Assembly: GCA_003556865.1 (NCBI GenBank)
Contig: PWQF01000269.1
Coordinates: 1 to 8,719, forward strand
Length of the DNA: 8,719 nt
Reading direction: 5' to 3'
DNA from: Elusimicrobiota bacterium
Lineage (GTDB): Bacteria; CG03; SLGR01; PWQF01
Made by a program: the position numbers and the translations under genes
Notes under the pieces: model-generated
The model's database searches: none
The model's input: only the letters and a program-made list of their open reading frames with translations
What the model was told of the DNA's origin: nothing
Shown: positions 1-6,083 of the stretch, piece by piece
Layout of the letters: every line of letters begins with the position of its first letter
Position numbering within the stretch: position 1 is the stretch's first letter

Positions 1-538
1 AAAAAAGCTGGGTTATAATAAAGTCGGCGCCGGCATCAACTTTATTTTTAAGGTATTGTATATCCCGGGAAAAACTTTGGGATTCAGGATGTTTTTCCGG
101 GTAACCTGCCACACCCACTGAAAAATCGCCCTCTTTTTTTATCAGCCTGACCAGGTCAGCGGCATAACGGAAATCTTTTATGCTCTTTTTTTTGTCTGTG
201 CCCGGTATGATATCACCGCGCAGGGCAAGTATATTTTCTACCCCCCTCTCCCTCACCTCTTTAAGCATACCTTTTATCTGGGCAGCAGAGGAGTTTATAC
301 AGGTAAGATGCATAAGGGATTCCAGGCAAAACTCTTTTTTTATTCCGGATGATATATCTATGGTCCGGGCCCTGGTACCCCCGCCGGCGCCGTAGGTTAC
401 GCTTATAAAATCAGGCTCAAGGTTTTTTATCTCTTTTACCGTCTCATATACGGAAGATATATCTTTTTCCGGCCTGGGAGGAAATATCTCGCAGGAAAAG
501 ACCAACCCTTTACTATTATAAATCTCTGATATTTTCAT
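1..538 (-). CDS. metF: Methylenetetrahydrofolate reductase, N-terminal 179 codons (runs off the window)
   Basis: The reverse strand reads from ATG at 538-536 through 179 sense codons to the window edge without a stop. The translation begins MKISEIYNSKGLVFSCEIFP and carries the MetF signatures in order: SCEIFPPR (about 15-22, containing the Glu expected to protonate the flavin), VTYGAGGGTRARTI (47-60), HLTC (77-80), LALRGD (104-109), GVAGYPEKHPES (142-153) and AGADFIITQLF at the edge. Members of the family reduce 5,10-methylene-THF to 5-methyl-THF in the cytoplasm, using FAD. This feeds methionine synthesis or, in acetogen-like metabolism, the methyl branch. Family proteins are roughly 290 residues, so about 110 are missing beyond the edge. 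No Shine-Dalgarno precedes the ATG. A possible terminator and a -10-like element lie in the 74-base gap to the upstream gene, so it may not depend on the operon promoter. Family identification is secure; the gene's completeness is not visible. Confidence 0.95.
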   Translation of the reverse strand, partial: MKISEIYNSKGLVFSCEIFPPRPEKDISSVYETVKEIKNLEPDFISVTYGAGGGTRARTIDISSGIKKEFCLESLMHLTCINSSAAQIKGMLKEVRERGVENILALRGDIIPGTDKKKSIKDFRYAADLVRLIKKEGDFSVGVAGYPEKHPESQSFSRDIQYLKNKVDAGADFIITQLF

Positions 539-554
539 TTAAGGAAAATAGCAT

Positions 555-560
555 ATTATA
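555..560 (-). promoter_or_regulatory. -10-like element upstream of metF
   Basis: The minus strand reads TATAAT exactly, 17 bases before the metF ATG. No convincing -35 lies 16-18 bases upstream; the best hexamers there are GGCTTT or GGGCTT. The TTGACC at 569-574 is only 8 bases away, too close. A transcript would have a leader of about 10 bases, consistent with the lack of a Shine-Dalgarno. This is a weak call based on one hexamer. Confidence 0.25.
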
Positions 561-571
561 TGCAGCCCGGT

Positions 572-614
572 CAAATAAAAGCCCTTTTTAATAACTTCAG
601 AGCTATAAAAGGCT
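572..614 (-). terminator. Possible intrinsic terminator after the LolA-like gene
   Basis: On the minus strand, AGCCTTTT (614-607, starting inside the stop codon) can pair with AAAAGGGCT (588-580) with one G-U pair. A few more A-T pairs are possible after one mismatch. The right arm is followed by a T-rich tail, TTTATTTGA. Geometry and tail fit a rho-independent terminator. However, the stem is AT-rich and the tail is interrupted by an A, so it may be leaky. Confidence 0.4.
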
Positions 615-2760
615 ATTCAGCCACACCTGTAAATATATAGGAGGTTATCCCCTCTTCCCTGGATGAAGTGATAAGATTGACATGGGCTTCCTCAAAAACT
701 ATCCAGCGCACCTGCAGGTCCATTCCCCGGCTGTCGGCCCGGGCCCTTATATGGCCGGAGGAATCAAAAACAATAAGAGTTCCGTTGCGCATTCCGCAGG
801 CCAGCAGGTTACCCCTGGGATGAAGGTGGGCTGAAGAGAGAGAGGCTGTTTCGGATATGCCCAGTATAAGCTCCCACTTCAGTCCCCCCTCCGCATCCAG
901 GAACTTAATTATCTCCATATCTTTTAAACTGCCGGAAACAAGTATGGATTCCCCAACTGTTTTAACAAATCTTGCAATTATCCCCGTACTGATCTTATCC
1001 TTAACTTTTCCCTCCGAAGTGATACGGTAAAGCTTTCCGCTGCCGGAAACGGCAAGAAACTCATTTTGCCCGTCTTTCCCCTCAGTTATGTCAAAAGAGA
1101 TTATGTTGCGAACCTGGGTGCTTTTAAAAATAAGGCTGCCTTCCGGGGATACTGCCATAAGACCCGGTTCCCCGGAGAGGGCCAGTATAATTTCCTGATT
1201 TCCGTCATTATTTAAATCCAGGGGCCGAATCATATTTATGGAACCCTCCACGGAAAAAAGTGAAGAGAAGCCGGTATCCCTGCTTATTAACTTCAGTTCG
1301 CTCCCCTTTTCCATATACAGGATATGAGTAGGAGAATCTTTTTTTAAATGAAAAATTTCCAGCCGGTTAAAGTTGTCCGGTACAGGGAAGGCGTCTTTTA
1401 CCGCACCCCGGGGCGAAATCCTGTATATGCTTCCGGCGGGAGTCAAGGCATATATCTCCTTATTGCTTTTAAGGGCGGAAGAGTTTAAGGGGATGTTCCA
1501 TTTCAATTCCAGTCCGCTTAGGCGGGAAACCTGCCGCGGTTCCGACAGGGATATGCCTTCGGATATGAGACCGGTTTCCTGGGCTATCATCCCGGCTATC
1601 CCCTTAAAATACCCTGTATATACCTGCTGAACCTCTCCTCCCGGGCCCACGGTAAGGGCCGCGGGGAGGTCAGAAAGACCCAGGCTTTCAAATATATAGG
1701 GCTCAATATCCAGCGCGGGGGTAAAGATATCCCCCCCCTTAAGCGCCAGTTCCATAAGCTCCTCTTTATCTTCCGGGAAAGAGACAATAAGCACCTTTAT
1801 ATCCTTTAACTTTTGAGCCTGTCCGGAAAGTTCCATTATAAGTGATTCGGATTCGGGCTGGGAAGGGTTTACAAAGCATATAAGGATAACCTCTCCCGTA
1901 AACTCTGAAATAGTGAAAAGCTCTCCGCTTTCAGGGTCTTTCAGCTTGTATTCCCCCACCGGGGTGCCCGCAAAGGGAAATACGGGCTCTTTCTGGTTAA
2001 ACATAAGGTCGGGAGCCTGCTCCGCCTCTTCGGCAGGAGTAAAAAGAAAAACATTTTCCTCTATATCATGGTTGAAAAGCGGATTATGGTGAATTTCCCT
2101 GTAATTAATGGATATGCTCTCTGAATAATCCATGAACTGCCTCTGTTCCAAGGTTAAGGGAATTCCCATATCCAGCTCAATAGAGTAAAGCGAAAAATCA
2201 TCTTTATATATCTTAAGATTTATGGCGGCGCCGTCCTTTTCCATCTCCAGGAAATAATAGTCCCGGTCTTCTTCAAGCCGCACATCCCCTTCCTTAACCT
2301 CGTCTATCTCTATAAAATTACCCGGAGAGCCCGTAAAAGAGAAAATAGCCAGCTGCTCCTCTGAAAATCCCTCCGGGGATTTTAATGAAGGCCTTAATAT
2401 GTCCTCCGCCCTGAGAGGGGCGCTGAGGCTGGTATATTTCTGTATTGAGGGCATATATATCCACATTGTTTCCCCGTCTGAAATGATGGTTCGGCCGGGA
2501 AACCCCTCCCTGTGCCTGAGGGCAAAGCGGTTGGGCCTCTGCAGGTCAAGGCGGTATAGGGTGGAATAACGGTTTTCGGCGCCGGAGCTGGTAATGGTCT
2601 TAACTATCTCCACGTCTGCCGAATAGGTATCCAGGCCTGAATATTTTTCAAATACCCTCTTAAGTATCTCTTCTGCCCCGGCGGCTTCGGATACCGGGCA
2701 GCATAAAAAAAGTATTGCCGCTATTTTAATTAACCCTTTTATGAGTGCCGGTTTTTTCAT
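613..2760 (-). CDS. Secreted fusion: LolA-like domain, cysteine-less thioredoxin fold, beta-propeller-like C-terminus
   Basis: This 715-residue protein has a Lys-start signal peptide: hydrophobic core about 9-20, then AGA|EE, a plausible signal peptidase I site after residue 29. Cys20-Cys21 does not fit a lipobox. Residues about 30-240 resemble the LolA/LolB-like outer-membrane-lipoprotein-sorting fold, with the typical string SDGETMWIYMPSIQKY (94-109). Residues about 267-400 resemble a TlpA/AhpC-type redoxin (VGEYKLKD, then strand ILICFVNPS, and LPAALTVGPGG at 365-375 with the cis-Pro position). But the active-site CxxC is replaced by NPSQ (298-301), so it should be redox-inert. From about 415 to the end are repeated beta-strand units suggesting a propeller, including LDLNNDGNQEIILA (514-527), a FG-GAP/VCBS-like Asp/Asn calcium loop. 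It starts 12 bases after the cobO stop, with no clear Shine-Dalgarno. Likely periplasmic; role unknown, perhaps binding acyl or lipoprotein cargo. Domain calls are by eye; the LolA part is the surest. Confidence 0.8.
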   Translation of the reverse strand: MKKPALIKGLIKIAAILFLCCPVSEAAGAEEILKRVFEKYSGLDTYSADVEIVKTITSSGAENRYSTLYRLDLQRPNRFALRHREGFPGRTIISDGETMWIYMPSIQKYTSLSAPLRAEDILRPSLKSPEGFSEEQLAIFSFTGSPGNFIEIDEVKEGDVRLEEDRDYYFLEMEKDGAAINLKIYKDDFSLYSIELDMGIPLTLEQRQFMDYSESISINYREIHHNPLFNHDIEENVFLFTPAEEAEQAPDLMFNQKEPVFPFAGTPVGEYKLKDPESGELFTISEFTGEVILICFVNPSQPESESLIMELSGQAQKLKDIKVLIVSFPEDKEELMELALKGGDIFTPALDIEPYIFESLGLSDLPAALTVGPGGEVQQVYTGYFKGIAGMIAQETGLISEGISLSEPRQVSRLSGLELKWNIPLNSSALKSNKEIYALTPAGSIYRISPRGAVKDAFPVPDNFNRLEIFHLKKDSPTHILYMEKGSELKLISRDTGFSSLFSVEGSINMIRPLDLNNDGNQEIILALSGEPGLMAVSPEGSLIFKSTQVRNIISFDITEGKDGQNEFLAVSGSGKLYRITSEGKVKDKISTGIIARFVKTVGESILVSGSLKDMEIIKFLDAEGGLKWELILGISETASLSSAHLHPRGNLLACGMRNGTLIVFDSSGHIRARADSRGMDLQVRWIVFEEAHVNLITSSREEGITSYIFTGVAE

Positions 2761-2772
2761 CTTTTTATATTT

Positions 2773-3267
2773 CTACATATCAAAACCCTTGCGGGCCCTT
2801 ATTTTACAATTGAAAGGGTGTTTTACTTCTTTTATATAACTTACCAGGTCTGAAATATTTTCCGTCTTCCGGCCGAGCCCCCTTCCGCTGAGAATTATTT
2901 CCAGCCCCCGGGGTTTACCGGATAAAAAATCAGTCAGCTTCTCTTCTTTTAAAAAATCTTTTTTTACAGCTACCAGTATCTCATCCAGGACCAGAAGGTC
3001 CAGTTTCCCATATCCGCTTTTAAGCTCTTCTAAAAAGGTTTCTATCTCTTCTTTTATTTTAACATTATTTATTTTCTTTTTAAAGCAGCAGTAAGGGGCC
3101 ACATATTCCATTTCTATTCCCGAGTGCTCAAGGAGGGAATCTTCAGAAGATCGGTCCTTAAGGAAGCGTATGAATTTAACCCTCATCCCCGCCCCGGCGG
3201 CCCTTAAGGCAAGACCCGCAGCAGCTGAGGATTTTCCTCTTCCGGGGCCGGTGTAGGCCTGAATCAT
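2773..3267 (-). CDS. cobO: Cob(I)alamin / cob(I)yrinate a,c-diamide adenosyltransferase, short BtuR/CobO type
   Basis: The 164-residue product (from ATG at 3267) begins MIQAYTGPGRGKSSAAAG, a variant of the family's IQVYTGNGKGKTTAA P-loop (residues 7-14, Lys12). It continues with the typical LALRAAGAG helix (19-27), LLVLDEI (91-97, Walker-B-like), EIILSGRG (123-130) and the closing signature SDLVSYIKEVKHPF...KIRARKGF (139-162). The enzyme transfers the adenosyl group of ATP to the cobalt of reduced corrinoids in the cytoplasm, giving adenosylcobalamin. A Lys-rich stretch, CCFKKKINNVKIKEE (60-74), replaces the usual middle sequence. The ATG sits 7 bases after the ATP-grasp stop, with AAAAGGG directly before it. 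An ATG at 3297 would add ten residues (MLNQTGNKKG) overlapping the upstream gene, and is also plausible since relatives often have KG before IQVYTG. A still longer frame to 3435 is overlap shadow. No cobalamin riboswitch fits in the tiny gap. btuR and cobA are alternative names. Confidence 0.9.
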   Translation of the reverse strand: MIQAYTGPGRGKSSAAAGLALRAAGAGMRVKFIRFLKDRSSEDSLLEHSGIEMEYVAPYCCFKKKINNVKIKEEIETFLEELKSGYGKLDLLVLDEILVAVKKDFLKEEKLTDFLSGKPRGLEIILSGRGLGRKTENISDLVSYIKEVKHPFNCKIRARKGFDM

Positions 3268-3274
3268 CCCTTTT

Positions 3275-4507
3275 TTATTTCCGGTTTGATTTAACATAGG
3301 AATAGAAATCAAGGCTGTCTCTGTACCACTCTCTGGCGTTTTGGACAAAAGAGTTGAAATTCTGGGCCAGGCAGAAGCCCCGGGCAGTATCTGCGTTCCC
3401 CTCGCATATATATCCGTCAACGGGAGCAATGTCAAACTGAACCCGGAGCGGCACCTTATCCCGGAGCTCCGGCGGAAGTTCTTTTATGAAAACCCGGAAA
3501 GCATCCGCCCCCTTCCTTAAAAGATCAAACATATTATTTTCTCCCCCTAACGCCCGGGTCATAACCGGATTTATGGGGACAAGCCGGTCGAGCTCCAGTT
3601 CCCCTGTCTGCTTGTTGGAAATATTATCGGCTCCCACATAACCTATACCCCGGGGGCTGAACCTGATCTGAAAAATTCTGGCGTAAGCGGTCTCCAGTAT
3701 TATTCCCTTCCTACCTAAGCGGTAATGGGCCCTTAACCCCCATGTCCCGAAATCAATATGATGGTTTACAAGAGGGGCATATCTTCTGGTGAATTTTTTC
3801 TCAAAAAGTTTAATGGCTGAAGCCAGCTTATTCTCTGCCTCATACCGGCTCACCCACTCCCCCAGGGGTTTTTGTTTCAGGAGGCCTGCCAGGTCCGAAG
3901 AATTCTGGAGTTTCACGTGTATATAATTTTTCTTCAAAACGGGGGAAGATGAAAATTTCTTATAAATCCACCACAGCTCCTCTAGCGCCCCCCTGTTTTG
4001 AGGATCAATATTCAGGGGTTCCATAAGACTTTTTCCCGTCCTGCCGGAAAGGCGGGACATGTCTGGAAGGAAAAAATATCTCCGCCCCTTAATAGTTTTT
4101 TTTGAAAGGCGGAATCCCCCCAGCCCCCCTCCCCCCGTGGTGGGTTTTATAAAAAATTTGTCCGTGCGGCTATCTTTTTCCGCCGCATCCAGTATTGCCC
4201 CCGCCACTTCTCCGGCGGTTTTCTCGCCGGGGTCTATAAAAGAGTAGTCGGCAATGAGTTTTTCTCCGCCTTTTTCTGTAAGCATACGGTAGGTTTTAAG
4301 CTTGCTGGAAAAAAGAGATCCGGGAGCCGTATACTCACCGGGAGAAACCACGCTTCCCATGCGGGCTATTTCTTTTGCTGTAGCCGTGTTGTAGCAAAGG
4401 GAGTTTACGCAATGTGAAAGAACCAGGGTTTGGGATGGGGCTTTTTTAAGCTCGCCCAGGAGCTCTTTCCTGGTATTAACAATCCTGCCCCGGCCTGCAG
4501 CCTGCAC
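3275..4507 (-). CDS. Divergent ATP-grasp ligase, main body (N-terminus probably displaced by a frameshift)
   Basis: The frame is open from 4621; the first usual start codon in it is GTG at 4507, giving 410 residues. Nothing resembling a Shine-Dalgarno precedes it. The frame is convincingly protein-like above the GTG (RRIIWIDSSDDGLPATSES), so the real N-terminus probably lies upstream. ATP-grasp features, numbered from the GTG: FFIKPTTGGGGLGGF (118-132), the nucleotide-binding Lys121 and glycine loop; NHHIDFGTWGLRAHY (248-262); and FDIAPVDGYICEGNADTARG (358-377), matching the metal-binding D..E.N pattern (Asp359, Glu369, Asn371). Such enzymes activate a carboxylate as acyl-phosphate and join it to an amine or thiol. 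It follows another ATP-grasp gene and a QEGLA peptidase, so peptide-like amide formation is the likeliest chemistry; the substrate is unknown. The region 135-245 is unlike standard members. The superfamily call is fairly firm, the exact family is not recognised. Confidence 0.7.
   Translation of the reverse strand: MQAAGRGRIVNTRKELLGELKKAPSQTLVLSHCVNSLCYNTATAKEIARMGSVVSPGEYTAPGSLFSSKLKTYRMLTEKGGEKLIADYSFIDPGEKTAGEVAGAILDAAEKDSRTDKFFIKPTTGGGGLGGFRLSKKTIKGRRYFFLPDMSRLSGRTGKSLMEPLNIDPQNRGALEELWWIYKKFSSSPVLKKNYIHVKLQNSSDLAGLLKQKPLGEWVSRYEAENKLASAIKLFEKKFTRRYAPLVNHHIDFGTWGLRAHYRLGRKGIILETAYARIFQIRFSPRGIGYVGADNISNKQTGELELDRLVPINPVMTRALGGENNMFDLLRKGADAFRVFIKELPPELRDKVPLRVQFDIAPVDGYICEGNADTARGFCLAQNFNSFVQNAREWYRDSLDFYSYVKSNRK
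4116..4136 (-). other. Three G6 tracts within the ATP-binding loop codons (coding strand)
   Basis: The coding strand carries GGGGGG three times (4136-4131, 4129-4124, 4121-4116) separated by A and CT. It encodes the GGGGLGG nucleotide loop of the second ATP-grasp protein. Runs this close can form a G-quadruplex if a further GG pair nearby joins in, and they are indel-prone. The simplest explanation is GGG codon preference for consecutive glycines. Confidence 0.4.
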
Positions 4508-4554
4508 CGACTCTGAAGTTGCGGGAAGTCCGTCATCGGAACTGTCTATCCAGA

Positions 4555-4570
4555 TTATTCTGCGGGGGGG
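4555..4570 (-). other. C7 homopolymer and stop at the presumed frameshift of the second ATP-grasp gene
   Basis: In the zero frame the minus strand reads TAC CCC CCC GCA GAA TAA. The seven Cs (4570-4564) fall exactly in X XXY YYZ phase for -1 slippage. After slipping one base back, the frame continues as CCC CCC CGC AGA ATA into the 410-residue ligase body. The two frames overlap only between 4621 and 4555, so any shift must occur there. The tract is the obvious slippage point, though a lesion nearer 4621 (giving ...AEYSGLGLNYKGEKIPPRR) cannot be excluded. Confidence 0.45.
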
Positions 4571-4740
4571 TATTTTCTCCCCCTTATAATTAAGGCCCAG
4601 ACCGCTGTATTCTGCAGGCTGTTAAGCTTTTTATTGAATTTTTCCTTTAAGGAATCTGCATACAGGCTTTCATCCCCGTCAAAACGTCTTGCCGCTTCCA
4701 GAAGTACTTCTGTATAATTTTCAGGATCTCTTTTTATCAT
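4555..4740 (-). CDS. 5' piece of the second ATP-grasp gene, ending just after a C7 run (or a separate 61-residue protein)
   Basis: The ATG at 4740-4738 overlaps the TGA of the preceding ATP-grasp gene as ATGA, the same coupling seen one gene earlier, so it looks like a genuine translation start. The 61 residues (MIKRDPENYTEVLLEAARRF at the start) form charged helix-like sequence without signal peptide or known motif. The frame stops at 4557-4555, two codons after a C7 run. The body of the ligase lies in the -1 frame and overlaps this piece over 4555-4621. Adding one C to the run would join the two into a single frame of 488 residues, close to the 448 of the neighbouring ligase. The simplest reading is that this is the N-terminus of that protein, cut by a one-base deletion, a sequencing error or a frameshift mechanism. 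A separate small protein is less likely. Confidence 0.55.
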   Translation of the reverse strand: MIKRDPENYTEVLLEAARRFDGDESLYADSLKEKFNKKLNSLQNTAVWALIIRGRKYPPAE

Positions 4741-6083
4741 TTTATCAGTTTACTGTATATTTTTTTAACAGTCAAATTGATTTCAGGTTTCAGGTTTATA
4801 AGATCTTTTTTAAGTACGGACCGGGGAAAGTGAAGTTTAACCAGGGGGGCCCCTGCCTGAATTTCCGCTCCCTTAAAGGGAACCCCGCAGCAGAGCGCAA
4901 ATTCTTCCGGGGACCGGCACTCATTAACCGAGAATCCCGGTCTCAGGTATTTAACTTCTCCCTTAAAAAGTTTATATATGCCGTACTTTAAATCCCTCCT
5001 GATTTTTAAGGGGCGCGAAGAAAGAGAGTGAAGTATAAGCTGGGAGCCCTCCGGGGAAAAGATGAACTCTTCTTCCGTTTTAAGGGGAATAAACTGGCTG
5101 ATATGTTTAAAGAGAAGAGGCGCTCTCTTCTCCTTTAATTCCAGTAATGTCAAAAGGGAAGTGGAGTTCTGGAACCTGGGGTTAATTTCCACGGGAAATA
5201 TTTCACTGCCGCTGCATAGGAAATCCAGCCCCATCATTCCCCGGAAGCCCTCCCCGGCCATCCATCTGCCGCTTTTAAGTGTAATATCATAAATCTTATT
5301 TTTTATTTTTTCATTTAAGCCCCGGGCCGCGGAAAAGTCATTTCCTGCGAAACCGAACCTCTTTAAAGTAAGCCGGGGGCTGCCTATCAGCTGAACGGAT
5401 ACGGGGGAGAGGGTTACCCCTTCTTTTCCTGCGACTGCATTTATATTAAGCGAAAAGCCGGGAATATATTTCATTATTATGCAGTGCTCGCAGCTGTTCT
5501 GAGCCTGTGCCCTCAGCATATCCCGGCGGCTGTGAATTAAAAAGGTCTTTTCCCCGGAAGAGGCTACCGGATACTGAAGAACAAAAGGGATATTCCATTT
5601 TCTCTTTATTTTAGAGAAATTAAGTTCGGCCCTCTTTATAACTTCCCCCGGGAGTGCTTTAATATTTCTTTTTCTTAACCAGTGACGGAAAAATATTTTA
5701 TCGTCAAACTTATTTTTAAATTTTAAAGGAGCCGATATGATTTTTATATTTTCAGAGGAGCGGGCCTTCTTCTCCAGGCTGCCTACGGAGCGGTACATAA
5801 GGCAGTTAAGAGGTCGGGAGATTTTCTTTTCCAGCTTTTTTTTGTTTGCCCCTTTTCTTAGGATAAAGCCGAGGTCCCGGTTAGAATAGTTTCTCCTGCT
5901 CCCCATCTCCTTCTCCAGGGAAGCCACCCTGCCCTCCCCCCCCCTGTCCCTGATATCGCTTCCCCAGTCGCAGCAGACAATAAGGCTCAGGTCTGTCAGC
6001 TGGCTTATGCCCAGTGCGTCATGGGCTCTCTGGCCCCACCAGCTCCACCTGTATTTTTTCAGCTCATCAACTTCTTTCATCAT
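4737..6083 (-). CDS. ATP-grasp carboxylate-amine ligase
   Basis: 448 residues. The first ~90 form a charged N-terminal region (KYRWSWWGQRAHDALG at 10-25). A pre-ATP-grasp part follows (NIKIISAPLKFKNKFDDKIF, 112-131), then the ATP-grasp domain. That domain has FVLQYPVASSGEKTFLI (167-183, nucleotide loop, with Gln170 where many relatives have Lys), IIMKYIPGFSLNINAVA (202-218, hinge), and GFRGMMGLDF then PVEINPRFQNST (279-288 and 297-308). The last pair carries the metal-binding Asp287, Glu299 and Asn301. A C-terminal domain (about 345-425, with GVPFKGAEIQAGAPLVKLHF) resembles that of MfnD-type and related single-protein ATP-grasp ligases. Such enzymes form amide bonds via acyl-phosphate. The start ATGATG overlaps the peptidase stop (ATGA), and its own stop overlaps the next start. 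A G9 tract (5944-5936, residues about 47-50) sits near the N-terminus, in frame here. Substrate unknown; superfamily assignment is firm. Confidence 0.85.
   Translation of the reverse strand: MMKEVDELKKYRWSWWGQRAHDALGISQLTDLSLIVCCDWGSDIRDRGGEGRVASLEKEMGSRRNYSNRDLGFILRKGANKKKLEKKISRPLNCLMYRSVGSLEKKARSSENIKIISAPLKFKNKFDDKIFFRHWLRKRNIKALPGEVIKRAELNFSKIKRKWNIPFVLQYPVASSGEKTFLIHSRRDMLRAQAQNSCEHCIIMKYIPGFSLNINAVAGKEGVTLSPVSVQLIGSPRLTLKRFGFAGNDFSAARGLNEKIKNKIYDITLKSGRWMAGEGFRGMMGLDFLCSGSEIFPVEINPRFQNSTSLLTLLELKEKRAPLLFKHISQFIPLKTEEEFIFSPEGSQLILHSLSSRPLKIRRDLKYGIYKLFKGEVKYLRPGFSVNECRSPEEFALCCGVPFKGAEIQAGAPLVKLHFPRSVLKKDLINLKPEINLTVKKIYSKLIK

Noticed and set aside
180..395. 71-residue plus-strand open frame
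   Set aside because: Lies opposite the clear metF coding sequence; no start signal and no recognisable protein.
1596..1787. 63-residue minus-strand frame overlapping the G8 tract, suggesting a frameshift in the LolA-like gene
   Set aside because: The 715-residue frame runs uninterrupted through the tract as KGGD and stays redoxin-like on both sides, so no shift is needed.
3268..3435. Longer N-terminus for the CobO-type protein
   Set aside because: The added 56 residues lie over the 3' end of the ATP-grasp gene, and family similarity begins at the MIQAYTG position. Only the ten-residue extension to 3297 remains arguable.
4689..4991. 100-residue plus-strand open frame
   Set aside because: Antisense to the C-terminus of the first ATP-grasp protein, whose motifs and coupled stop are convincing.
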